Positions 1 to 7,788 of a stretch of 11,983 nt of DNA are shown here, one piece after another (the first letter of the stretch is position 1; every line of letters starts with the position of its first letter). Both the position numbers and the translations under genes were made by a program. The stretch comes from Gammaproteobacteria bacterium. GTDB taxonomy: Bacteria > Pseudomonadota > Gammaproteobacteria > GCA-001735895. The stretch lies in assembly GCA_024763185.1 (NCBI GenBank), contig JANTFY010000048.1, forward strand, positions 1 to 11,983, given 5' to 3'. Below the pieces are notes generated by a model that saw only the letters and a list, made by a program, of their open reading frames with translations, ran no database searches and had not been told where the DNA came from.

Positions 1-263
1 GAGTCAGCATGCATAGCCATTTTTTCCGCATCATAGGGTTGCTTTCGCTGAACCATCGCTTTCATGCCTTTCATGTTGTCACCGATTTCATCCATCACGT
101 CCATTCGCTCCTTGATCACCCCGGTTGCACCTTTATGGGCCAACACCTGAGTGGAAAGTAAGAACGACAGTAGTAGCAACAAAGCCGTTAACACCCATTG
201 AGTATTTTCATAATATTGAGTTGAAGCAATGGCAGCATTATTTATTTCTAGTTTCTTTTTCAT
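1..263 (-). CDS. Cytochrome c'/c556-like protein (class II c-type cytochrome), C-terminal part beyond window
   Basis: The first 87 codons read from an ATG at 263 and run off the window edge. The product has an unusually long amino-terminal stretch (about 22 residues) before a hydrophobic segment (about 23-41) ending in VLAH. Mature-like sequence follows: HKGATGVIKERMDVMDEIGD and then MKGMKAMV. This helix start is typical of the cytochrome c'/c556 family, a four-helix bundle that binds haem at a C-terminal CxxCH. That motif would lie outside the window, so haem binding is inferred from family resemblance only. A good ribosome site (AGGAGA, five bases before the ATG) supports this start. The gene begins 13 bases after the CueO-like oxidase and probably shares its mRNA. 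Possible roles are a periplasmic electron carrier or a copper-stress cytochrome; the sequence cannot decide. Confidence 0.75.
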   Translation of the reverse strand, partial: MKKKLEINNAAIASTQYYENTQWVLTALLLLLSFLLSTQVLAHKGATGVIKERMDVMDEIGDNMKGMKAMVQRKQPYDAEKMAMHAD

Positions 264-276
264 ATTTTTCTCCTGA

Positions 277-1773
277 TTAACTTTTGACCACGAACTGGCC
301 CATCATCCCCGCATCTTCATGTTCAAGAATATGGCAGTGATACATATATGGATTTTGTGGGTCGCTATATGGACCGGTAGGTACCATCACCTCGACGATT
401 TCGTTTTGACTTACGATCACTGTGTCCTTGAACCCTCGCTCAAAAGGATTAGCGGGATTACCGTTTCGACTCAAAACCTTGAATTGCGTGTTATGAATAT
501 GAAAGGGATGAACCATCGGTGAACTGTTGCCGATCTTCCATACCTCAAACTGGTTTTTCCTGACAGAAAAGTTGATGTGATCAATATCGAAAGATTTGTC
601 GTTAATGCTCATCATACCACCCGACTTTCCCATACGATTCATCATGCCACGCATCATTCCCATCATGCCCATTTGCAAATCAAACTGTTGAGACACATTG
701 CCAGTTTTTATAGCCATCCAGTCAGGGAATTTTGCAAGTGTCGTAATAGACTTTGATGTGGTTTTTTCAGCGGATTCAGCGTCAATTAAAAGCACGTCCA
801 TATCCATATCCTTATCCATTCCCATCATACCCATCGGGCCATGACTGGCATTTCCTACATTCCCGTAACTTTTAAGCATCACGGTTTTTCGATCAGATAG
901 ATCCACGAGTATTTCATAACGTTCTCCAGGTCCCATCTCCAGTCTTTTCAGAACAACGGGGTTCTCCAGAAATCCACCCTCTGAAGCTACAACCTTAAAA
1001 CTTCTTCCATCTTCAAAACCCAGATTATAAAAACGCGCATTGGAGGCATTAACCAGTCTGAGCCGAAGTTTGTTTCTTTTCGCCTTAAGTATTGGGGAGT
1101 AAGCGCCATTGACCAGCAATGTTTTTCCATGTTTACCGATCATACGCTCCGGCATAAATCCAACATAGCTGAACTGGCCACCCTGATCGAAATCGCGATC
1201 CTGGATCACAAGCGGGATATCATCTATGCCGTAATCTTTAGGCAGCCCGACTTGTTCACTTTTCTCATCGTCTATTAACAGTAAGCCCGCCAATCCTCGG
1301 TATACCTGTTGTCCAGTTTGACCATGCGCATGGGAATGGTAAAAAAGCGTTGCTGCTGACTGGATAATTTTAAATTCAGAGGTCCATTGACCCCGTGGAA
1401 TAATGTTTTGATGAGGGCCACCATCCATCCTTGCCGGAAGTATCATGCCATGCCAATGTACCGTAGTATCTTCAGCCAAGTGGTTGTTGACCTCTATAGC
1501 AACTCGATCACCTTTTCTCACTCTTAATGTTGGCCCCAGGTAATTTCCGTTATAGCCAAGAGTCTCCGTTTTATAACCGTTGAAAAATTCGACTTCTCCA
1601 TATTCAGCATTCAAACGAAACTGCTTTATTCCATTACGGTACTTGCCTTCATAAAGTTCTGGGATTGGTAACTCCTGTCGATATCTTTTGGATGCCACAG
1701 CGCCCCTGGAAAGAAATAGCAATGCAGGCGTTAGCGCTGTTGCTGCTAAAAACTTTCTTCTATTCATCTTCAT
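277..1773 (-). CDS. cueO: CueO-like multicopper oxidase (periplasmic cuprous oxidase), Tat-exported
   Basis: A 498-residue multicopper oxidase with all four copper-binding regions: HWHG (106-109), HSHAH (146-150), HPFHIH (422-427) and HCHILEHEDAGM (479-490). The last supplies the type 1 Cys, His and axial Met. The N-terminus carries a twin-arginine signal (NRRKFLA, then a hydrophobic core to about residue 27), so it is exported folded to the periplasm. Between domains 2 and 3 are two Met-rich stretches: 311-325 with six Met and 368-388 with ten Met. In E. coli CueO a comparable Met-rich insert binds Cu+ next to the type 1 site. YGIDDIP (181-187) and the EHEDAGM end also match CueO. The expected reaction is oxidation of Cu+ to Cu2+ with reduction of O2 to water. 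AAGGAG lies six bases before the first of two close ATG codons (1773 and 1767) and favours 1773. It starts 10 bases after the upstream oxidase gene. Confidence 0.9.
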   Translation of the reverse strand: MKMNRRKFLAATALTPALLFLSRGAVASKRYRQELPIPELYEGKYRNGIKQFRLNAEYGEVEFFNGYKTETLGYNGNYLGPTLRVRKGDRVAIEVNNHLAEDTTVHWHGMILPARMDGGPHQNIIPRGQWTSEFKIIQSAATLFYHSHAHGQTGQQVYRGLAGLLLIDDEKSEQVGLPKDYGIDDIPLVIQDRDFDQGGQFSYVGFMPERMIGKHGKTLLVNGAYSPILKAKRNKLRLRLVNASNARFYNLGFEDGRSFKVVASEGGFLENPVVLKRLEMGPGERYEILVDLSDRKTVMLKSYGNVGNASHGPMGMMGMDKDMDMDVLLIDAESAEKTTSKSITTLAKFPDWMAIKTGNVSQQFDLQMGMMGMMRGMMNRMGKSGGMMSINDKSFDIDHINFSVRKNQFEVWKIGNSSPMVHPFHIHNTQFKVLSRNGNPANPFERGFKDTVIVSQNEIVEVMVPTGPYSDPQNPYMYHCHILEHEDAGMMGQFVVKS

Positions 1774-1783
1774 TTAAAACTCC

Positions 1784-3175
1784 TTAGACCACTTCAAACC
1801 AGGTCACCATGCCACCGGCCTGATGTTCGATCATATGGCAATGGATTAACCACTTACCTGGATTATCTGCTACAAACTTAATCCTACCTTTTTCACCACG
1901 GCTGAATAAGGCCGTATCCCTCCAGTAAGAAGGTTCTTTGTCATGAATGAAGTGATGTCCGTGTATGTGAATACCATGAGGAAAAGCATTGTTATTGACA
2001 ACTGCCAAACCGATTGCAGTGCCTTGATTCACCTGAAACAGAGGTTTTTCCGGTAAACCAGCCACGCCATTGAAGGCCCAGATTTTTTGATGCTGCACCA
2101 GTTCGTTAATCGTCATTTTTCTACCCTGATAGATAGCCTCCTGCATACTTCCCATGGCACCTCCTTCCATTAACAGCGGTACGGAAATAGCCTTTTCAGG
2201 TATTGCGACACGGTTAACCGGGTTTAGTGGCAATGCAATCGGATTATCCAGAAGCTGCTCTCTTTTGACCTTGTCACTGAATTTGAAATAAGCAACTTGA
2301 TGAGCCTTGTCTTCAATGAGCAATTCAATAGGAGACTTATGATTAGGATCGAGCACCATATCAATCATCAAGTCAATCCTTTGACCTGGCGCCAAAGTGA
2401 GCACACCTTTTTCGAGTGAGTAAGGGGTAACCGGTTGACCATCGATTGCAATAACTGAAATCGTCGGTAAATTAAACCGTAGTGTCATAATTCGGGAGTT
2501 GGCTATATTGATAAGGCGAAACCTGATTCTTTCTCCTTTGGATACAGAATAGGCTTTGTTAGCAAGACCATTTACTGACACGAAGTTGCCCATTCGGCCA
2601 CCATGTGCCCAGGCATGAAGGTCCCCAAGGCTTTCCTCATCAATCTGCATTGAGCCATTGATTCGCCAATCATCTATAGCAAACACCAGATCCTGATCGA
2701 CTTTTGGAGGATTGGGTTCCTCTACGATCAATATACCGGCAAGTCCTTTGGCAAGCTGCTCCCAGGATCTTTGATGAGTATGATACCAATAGGTACCTGC
2801 ATCTGGAGGCGTAAACCGATAGGTAAATTGTCCTCCCTGATTTACAACTTCCTGAGTTTTCCCCGGTACACCGTCCATGGCGTTGTCGATTCTTAATCCA
2901 TGCCAGTGAATCGAGGAAGATTCTTCCATTTGGTTTTCAAACAATATGGATGTCTCTACGCCTTGTTGAACCCGAAGAACGGGGCCAGGGATAGACCCAT
3001 TGTAAGATAACACCTGAGTAGGCACTTTCTGATTCGGCACAAATGTATGGCTGCTTTCGGATGCAACCAAACGAATATCGGGTTTATTCAATGACGACCA
3101 CAGAGGAAAACTGCTCATCAATGCTCCACCACCAATCCCCAATGAAGACAGCTTGATAAATTCTCTTCTATTCAT
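1784..3175 (-). CDS. Laccase-like multicopper oxidase, Tat-exported
   Basis: A second, clearly different three-domain multicopper oxidase of 463 residues. Copper motifs are HWHG (90-93), WYHTH (130-134), HGIHIHG (400-406) and HCHMIEHQAGGM (445-456), with Cys446 and Met456 as probable type 1 ligands. The third motif has Gly where most family members have Pro (HPxHxH), but the three His are kept. The N-terminus has a Tat-type signal (NRREFIKLSS, then a Gly/Leu-rich core). The Met-rich insert of its neighbour is absent, so its substrate could be Cu+, a phenol or another reductant rather than strictly Cu+. The gene starts 10 bases after the cytochrome-DsbC fusion and ends 10 bases before the CueO-like gene, so the three are almost surely co-transcribed. 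Oxidase activity is well supported; the physiological substrate is not. Confidence 0.88.
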   Translation of the reverse strand: MNRREFIKLSSLGIGGGALMSSFPLWSSLNKPDIRLVASESSHTFVPNQKVPTQVLSYNGSIPGPVLRVQQGVETSILFENQMEESSSIHWHGLRIDNAMDGVPGKTQEVVNQGGQFTYRFTPPDAGTYWYHTHQRSWEQLAKGLAGILIVEEPNPPKVDQDLVFAIDDWRINGSMQIDEESLGDLHAWAHGGRMGNFVSVNGLANKAYSVSKGERIRFRLINIANSRIMTLRFNLPTISVIAIDGQPVTPYSLEKGVLTLAPGQRIDLMIDMVLDPNHKSPIELLIEDKAHQVAYFKFSDKVKREQLLDNPIALPLNPVNRVAIPEKAISVPLLMEGGAMGSMQEAIYQGRKMTINELVQHQKIWAFNGVAGLPEKPLFQVNQGTAIGLAVVNNNAFPHGIHIHGHHFIHDKEPSYWRDTALFSRGEKGRIKFVADNPGKWLIHCHMIEHQAGGMVTWFEVV

Positions 3176-3185
3176 GATGAGGCCC

Positions 3186-4289
3186 TTACTGTTGCACCAG
3201 CATAGGGATTAACTGCTGATAGGGAACATAACCCTCAACCTTTTCTCCCGTAGCTTTAAATAATGCAGGAGTACCGGTCACGCCGACCTGATTACCGGTC
3301 ACGTAACCCTGATCCACAATATCGGCATCCTGGCAGGTGCCATCCGGTAAATCCACTGTGTCTTGATTTTTCGCATCGGTCATCGCTTTTGATCGATTTT
3401 CTGCACACCAAACAGACCGCAGCGTTTGATAACCAGGACCACGTGATCCTCCTCGTGCAAAAGGTAGATAGCGCACCTTAATTCCTGCATCTAATAGCTT
3501 GGGGATCTCTTTATGCAGTTTCCGACAATAAGGGCAGGATGTATCCGTAAAGACATTGAGTGTGGTTTTAATTTTTCCCTTGGGTTCATAGATGACCAAA
3601 TCCGTATCCTTGTAAGCATTAATCGCATCCAGTGCCGATACACGTCTTTCTTGCTCCGTCAGGTTCACACCATTTTTCAGATCGACCAGGTCACCGATCA
3701 TTGCATACTGGCCATCATCAATCAGATACACATAACGGTTTTGCATTTTGACCTGCCAGACATCTTCAATATCGGTCTTTTTGGGAGAACCCAGCTGAGT
3801 ATTGCCGACCCTCTTTTTTAAATGACGTGTAATCTGATTGTTGAGCGCGAGTTTGACATCATTCAGTGACGGTAAACTGGTCTCTTCAAAACGACCAGAC
3901 CATTTTGCATAGATGTCATCCGACCACTTGGACTGAAAGAAAGCGATGGCCTGATCGATCTGCTCCGCTGACAGTTTATCTTGAAATGGCGGCATAACTC
4001 CACCCAGTTTCTGCCCACCTTCACGAATCGTTTTCCTTAAAAGTTCAATATCGTGATGCCATGCATGGGCCGTACCATTTAGCGGCGGAGGCGGATACTT
4101 ACCATTGGCATCCGTCTGCTTCCAGTTCGTTGTGGCCTCTGCATTCTGACCATGACAGCTGGCACAGTTCTGTTTGAAGACCTGCTCGCCCTGGTTGACC
4201 TGTACCGATGAATACCAGCGATTGTCCGTGGCTGCCAAGGCGGTTCCAATGCTAAACATCAGCAACTGAATAACTATAATTTTTTTCAT
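3186..4289 (-). CDS. Fusion protein: monohaem cytochrome c + DsbC/DsbG-type disulfide isomerase
   Basis: A 367-residue periplasmic protein built from two families. After a signal peptide (about 1-20, ending ALAA) comes a cytochrome c domain with haem motif CASCH (42-46), a PPPPLNGTAHAWHH segment (66-79) and probable axial Met99 in VMPPF. From about 141 the chain resembles DsbC from end to end: an N-terminal dimerisation-like domain (about 141-215), then a thioredoxin fold with active site CPYC (252-255), a second Cys pair (295 and 319) placed like the structural disulfide of DsbC, and the cis-proline loop TGTPA (339-343). The cytochrome half matches the free cytochrome at 7345-7788 at 57 of 108 ungapped positions. 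SD AGGAGG at 4298-4303 fixes the start. Likely role (inference): repair of copper-damaged disulfides, with haem perhaps exchanging electrons with the CPYC site. The reading frame is continuous, so the fusion is real unless the assembly is wrong. Confidence 0.88.
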   Translation of the reverse strand: MKKIIVIQLLMFSIGTALAATDNRWYSSVQVNQGEQVFKQNCASCHGQNAEATTNWKQTDANGKYPPPPLNGTAHAWHHDIELLRKTIREGGQKLGGVMPPFQDKLSAEQIDQAIAFFQSKWSDDIYAKWSGRFEETSLPSLNDVKLALNNQITRHLKKRVGNTQLGSPKKTDIEDVWQVKMQNRYVYLIDDGQYAMIGDLVDLKNGVNLTEQERRVSALDAINAYKDTDLVIYEPKGKIKTTLNVFTDTSCPYCRKLHKEIPKLLDAGIKVRYLPFARGGSRGPGYQTLRSVWCAENRSKAMTDAKNQDTVDLPDGTCQDADIVDQGYVTGNQVGVTGTPALFKATGEKVEGYVPYQQLIPMLVQQ

Positions 4290-4304
4290 GATTTCAACCT
4301 CCTT

Positions 4305-4673
4305 TTAATACAGTTTTTTTGCTTGCTGATAAAAGCGAATATAAGGCACGATGCTCTTCATTTTAGATTCGCTCATGCCGGGAACAGGGGGCATATCACC
4401 GAAATTCCAGTGATGTGCTTTAACACCCTTCAGGCCCGCACGATAAAAGGAGCCATCACCATGGTGTGAAGGTTTGTAAAATGCATGCATCAAGGGTGGC
4501 CCCTTGTCGGTCCCTGTCATCGTCACGCCATGACAGGAACTACAGTTTTTCTCAAAAAGTACCTGGCCTTTGGCATAACGGAATGGGGTCACCAGGTCAC
4601 TTGCACTGTATGCCTGTTGACTGATCACAGTCATCAAACTTCCAACAAGGAAGCACGGAAATGTTTTGTTCAT
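4305..4673 (-). CDS. Periplasmic monohaem cytochrome c (cassette copy 1, short type)
   Basis: A 122-residue secreted cytochrome c. A signal peptide covers about residues 1-24 (ending QQAYSAS), the haem motif is CSSCH (44-48), and Met94 in HHWNFGDMPPVPG is the probable sixth haem ligand. Extra conserved His occur at 63, 70, 71, 87 and 88. I chose the ATG at 4673 because a normal signal peptide starts there and TAGG lies seven bases upstream; an in-frame ATG at 4718 would add 15 residues ahead of the signal. It matches the lipoprotein cytochrome at 7788-8177 at 42 of 82 ungapped positions. It lies 15 bases before the cytochrome-DsbC gene, whose haem domain is a likely redox partner. Electron transfer in the copper-oxidation system is inferred; the haem binding itself is well supported. 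Confidence 0.87.
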   Translation of the reverse strand: MNKTFPCFLVGSLMTVISQQAYSASDLVTPFRYAKGQVLFEKNCSSCHGVTMTGTDKGPPLMHAFYKPSHHGDGSFYRAGLKGVKAHHWNFGDMPPVPGMSESKMKSIVPYIRFYQQAKKLY

Positions 4674-4736
4674 TGAATTACCTAAATATTGTGTTTTATA
4701 GATGCGTGAGCTAAGCACGCGGACGCTAGAAAACTG

Positions 4737-5078
4737 TTAGGCAATAGGGGGACGATATAGAGGTAAGGCTATTTGTGATAGGTAGTGCGATCCATACCTG
4801 TCCTCTATCTTCATCGATAGATCCAGTAGGGCCACAGAAGAATTAGGCAAAAGAGAGAAAAAGGAAGTTGAGGCCGAAGTATTCATACAGCCATCGGTTA
4901 AACAGCTAGCTTCAACACAGGTATTTTTCGTCATGTCCTGATATTGACCACAATTCACACAATCGTCCATCAGGGTACTCATTTCCATCTGATCCAGATT
5001 GCCTCCAACCATAGCTTGCCCCACCGGAGAAAAGGCAATGGAAATCACAAGCAATAGTTGAAAGATCAATTTCTTCAT
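4737..5078 (-). CDS. Small Cys-rich secreted protein (paralogue of 9336-9701), function unknown
   Basis: A 113-residue protein I do not recognise by name. It has a clear signal peptide (MKKLIFQLLLVISIAF to about residue 22) followed by a segment with five Cys at 40, 43, 54, 59 and 64, including a CVNC pair, and several Met. The carboxy end is LYRPPIA. A second protein of the same design, with a Cys/Met-rich middle and an LKRPPIV end, is encoded at 9336-9701, and the two genes share CCCCCTATTG in their last codons. The setting, directly after copA and before cytochromes and oxidases, suggests periplasmic copper binding or a thiol role, perhaps as a client of the DsbC-like domain downstream. 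This is inference from composition and position. It starts 63 bases after the copA stop. Confidence 0.72.
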   Translation of the reverse strand: MKKLIFQLLLVISIAFSPVGQAMVGGNLDQMEMSTLMDDCVNCGQYQDMTKNTCVEASCLTDGCMNTSASTSFFSLLPNSSVALLDLSMKIEDRYGSHYLSQIALPLYRPPIA

Positions 5079-5141
5079 AAGAACTAGACTATATCAAACT
5101 TGAACTTATGCAACCCTTATAAGGTAAATAATGGCTATTTT

Positions 5142-7352
5142 TCATAGCTTTAATGAACGCAATCTCAAAGCATTGCTAACAACCGTCACGGAACTCAAAC
5201 TCATGGCGGCAGCTGCAACCACGGGACTAAGTAAAACCCCCATAACTGGAAACAGGACTCCAGCAGCAACGGGGATCCCCAGTGTGTTGTAAATAAAAGC
5301 GCCAAATAAATTTTGCTTGATGTTTCTCAGCGTTGCCCGTGATAGAGAAATCGCATCAGCCACGCCTTTTATCGAATGACCCATTAATGCAATATCGGCT
5401 GACTCGATGGCCACATCAGTCCCACTGCCAATGGCAATGCCCACATTGGCTTGAGCCAGTGCAGGAGCATCATTAATACCGTCACCCACCATGGCCACAG
5501 TGCGTCCTTCTCTCTGTAAATCAGTCACAATATTGACTTTATCCTGAGGCAGCACGTCGGCCAGCACCTGATCTATACCAATCTGCGAGGCTACGGCATC
5601 GGCTGTATGTTTATTGTCGCCAGTCAGCATAATCACCTTGAGGCCCATTCCATGGAATCGTTCGATACTCTGCTTTGAGTCCTCTTTTACAGGATCAGCT
5701 ACTCCCAGCAGGGCAATCAGCTGGTCATTGCAGGCTAAAAAAATCGGTGATTCAGCCTTTAGAGCCATGGATCGAGCAATGTTTGTTGACGCTTCAATAT
5801 CAATTCCATTCTCTTTCATGAATCGCATATTACCGATTCTTAATACCTCTCCTTTGAGATGAGCCTGAACACCTTTACCCGAAATAGCTTCAAAGTCGCT
5901 TACGCTTTCCGCTTTCACATCCATTTCTTTGGCTGCATTTAGAATCGCCTGAGCAATCGGATGCTCAGAGCCGGACTCCAGGGATGCAGCAAGTTTCAAT
6001 ACTGTCTTTTTATCGTAGTCATGAAATGACTCATAGCTGACCACTGTGGGCCTGCCAACGGTAATCGTTCCCGTTTTATCCAAAACAACCGTGTCAATTT
6101 TACTAGCGCTTTGTAGTGCCTCACCATTACGGATTAATATCCCCATTTCAGCTGCTCGACCGACACCCACCATGATGGAAATTGGTGTGGCAAGACCTAA
6201 CGCACAAGGGCAAGCAATAACCAGCACTGTCATTGCCACAACGATAGCGTAGGCCAACTGAGGTTCTGGCCCGATAAAATACCAGACCATGAAGCTCACC
6301 AAAGCAATAACTACTACAATCGGCACAAATATAGCCGCCACTTGGTCTACCAGGCGACCAATCTGAGGTTTACTGGACTGCGCCTTTCGAACCAGATCGA
6401 TAATATGGGCCAGAGCTGTATCCTTTCCAATACCGGTGGCTTTCATCAAAAAGCTGCCCTGGGTATTTAATGTTCCTCCGTATACAGGGTCATTGATCTG
6501 TTTATTGACCGGGATAGGTTCTCCTGTCAACATCGATTCATCCACGTGTGAGCCACCCTCAAACAGTTCACCGTCTACGGGAATGCGTTCACCGGGACGA
6601 ATACGAATGGTCTCATCCAGTCCAATTTCCTGTACGGGCACATCCAATTCTTCACCATTTCGAATAATACGTGCAGTGGAAGGCTGTAAACCAATCAGTC
6701 TCTTTATGGCCTGGGAAGTATTTCCTCGGGCTTTACTTTCCAGCGCTGAGCCTAATGAAACCAGAGCTACAATAATAACGGCTGCTTCGAAATAGGCATG
6801 CCTTGCCAGACTGGGCAGTGTCTCAGGCATCAACACGACAAAAGTGGAATAGATCCAGGCAGTCCCTGTGCCTAAAGCCACCAGTGAATCCATATTGCCC
6901 CGACCTGTTTTTAATGCTGCCCAGGCTCCAGAAAAAAAGTGGCCTCCCGCGAAATATAAAACCAGCAAGGTAACCACACTGATGATGAGCCAGACAAACT
7001 TTCCTTCTTCAATCGACGGCAGAAAACCACCCATACCGAGAACGAACATCAGGAAGCCAATACCCCCCGCAATAATCGCCCTCATCCATATACGACGATA
7101 TTCCTGAAGCTCTTGATTCTCTTTCTCACTTTCATCTTCCAGGCTGATCAATTCAGCTGCGTCGTACCCTGACTCTTTCACTGCTGATATCAAACTATCA
7201 GGTACAACATTACCGGTAACCATGGCAGTCCTTTCACCAAGATTCACCATTGCCTCTTCCACACCCGGCACTTCGCGGAGACTGTTTTCTACTGCCGCTA
7301 CACAACCGGCGCAGGACATTCCGGATATCGATAATCGAATTTCTTTACTCAT
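5142..7352 (-). CDS. copA: Cu+-exporting P1B-type ATPase CopA
   Basis: A complete 736-residue copper ATPase of the inner membrane that pumps Cu+ from cytoplasm to periplasm at the cost of ATP. It has one N-terminal heavy-metal domain (GMSCAGCVAAVE, CxxC at 14-17), then membrane helices from about 90. Other motifs are the actuator TGE (276-278), the transmembrane metal site CPC (381-383), the phosphorylation site DKTGT (425-429), the SEHPIA nucleotide-binding His-Pro (464-465), GDGIND (623-628), and the Cu+-specific residues Tyr-Asn (688-689) and MSLSS (717-721). The length is normal for a single-domain CopA. The start codon lies inside the end of the upstream cytochrome gene (eight-base overlap), which points to translational coupling. 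The coupling to haem proteins on both sides is the unusual part; the enzyme itself looks standard. Confidence 0.97.
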   Translation of the reverse strand: MSKEIRLSISGMSCAGCVAAVENSLREVPGVEEAMVNLGERTAMVTGNVVPDSLISAVKESGYDAAELISLEDESEKENQELQEYRRIWMRAIIAGGIGFLMFVLGMGGFLPSIEEGKFVWLIISVVTLLVLYFAGGHFFSGAWAALKTGRGNMDSLVALGTGTAWIYSTFVVLMPETLPSLARHAYFEAAVIIVALVSLGSALESKARGNTSQAIKRLIGLQPSTARIIRNGEELDVPVQEIGLDETIRIRPGERIPVDGELFEGGSHVDESMLTGEPIPVNKQINDPVYGGTLNTQGSFLMKATGIGKDTALAHIIDLVRKAQSSKPQIGRLVDQVAAIFVPIVVVIALVSFMVWYFIGPEPQLAYAIVVAMTVLVIACPCALGLATPISIMVGVGRAAEMGILIRNGEALQSASKIDTVVLDKTGTITVGRPTVVSYESFHDYDKKTVLKLAASLESGSEHPIAQAILNAAKEMDVKAESVSDFEAISGKGVQAHLKGEVLRIGNMRFMKENGIDIEASTNIARSMALKAESPIFLACNDQLIALLGVADPVKEDSKQSIERFHGMGLKVIMLTGDNKHTADAVASQIGIDQVLADVLPQDKVNIVTDLQREGRTVAMVGDGINDAPALAQANVGIAIGSGTDVAIESADIALMGHSIKGVADAISLSRATLRNIKQNLFGAFIYNTLGIPVAAGVLFPVMGVLLSPVVAAAAMSLSSVTVVSNALRLRSLKL

Positions 7353-7788
7353 CTCGTTTCACCCATTGCTGATAGAGCGAGTCACTCCATTTAGACTGAA
7401 AAAATGCAATTGTTGCTTCAGCATCCTTGGCCGTTAACTTATGCCCGAACCCAGGCATGGTACCCCCATACTGACTTCCCCCTTCCAGTATCTGCGAAAC
7501 CAATGTGGCTTTTGGGTGATGCCATGCATGCGCAGTTCCATTTAAAGGCGGTGGAGGCAGGTTCCCATTAGCATCTCTCATTTTCCAGTCAGCCGAACCT
7601 TCGGCATTCGCCTTATGGCACGCCACACAGTTATCCTGAAAAAGCTTGGCCCCTCTTTCCAAGGTATCTTCGTCATACCATCGGTGTTGTGTACGATACG
7701 TGTTAGCCGCTAAGGCAAAAACCAGAGTAGAAAAAATCAGTAATAATGGCCAAAAGATCTTTATGGTTTTATTCGATATCGGCTTCAT
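7345..7788 (-). CDS. Monohaem cytochrome c (cassette copy 2, long type)
   Basis: A 147-residue exported cytochrome c. The N-terminus (residues 11-28, FWPLLLIFSTLVFALAAN) is either a signal peptide or a membrane anchor. The haem motif is CVACH (54-58) and probable axial Met111 lies in GGTMPGF. The PPPPLNGTAHAWHH segment (78-91) and the FFQSKWSD near the end are shared with the haem half of the cytochrome-DsbC fusion: 57 identities over 108 positions with no gap. Here the protein stops right after the cytochrome domain, so it shows what the fusion partner looked like before it gained DsbC. Its ATG shares the A of the upstream gene's stop (TAATG), and its end overlaps the copA start by eight bases. 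It is therefore translationally linked on both sides. The electron-transfer role is inferred. Confidence 0.88.
   Translation of the reverse strand: MKPISNKTIKIFWPLLLIFSTLVFALAANTYRTQHRWYDEDTLERGAKLFQDNCVACHKANAEGSADWKMRDANGNLPPPPLNGTAHAWHHPKATLVSQILEGGSQYGGTMPGFGHKLTAKDAEATIAFFQSKWSDSLYQQWVKRDE

Noticed and set aside
319..522. Plus-strand open frame inside the CueO-like gene
   Set aside because: The opposite strand encodes the conserved copper-binding end of the oxidase; this frame has no family features.
4704..4720. Small hairpin (GCGTG, CACGC) between the Cys-rich gene and the cytochrome
   Set aside because: The stem is only five bases and no T-run follows on the minus strand, so it is not supported as a terminator.
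5100..5108. TTGAACTTA near both Cys-rich gene starts (also 9718-9726) as a shared operator
   Set aside because: The two copies are in opposite orientation relative to their genes and nine bases in AT-rich DNA can recur by chance.
5115..5124. Perfect palindrome CCTTATAAGG upstream of the Cys-rich gene as a copper-regulator operator
   Set aside because: It is short, AT-rich in the centre, and does not match the CueR or CopR patterns I know. No second copy was seen at the other gene starts.
5134..5148. Hairpin GCTAT, ATAGC over the copA stop codon as a terminator
   Set aside because: Five weak pairs and no proper T-tract; genes after it appear to continue the same cluster.
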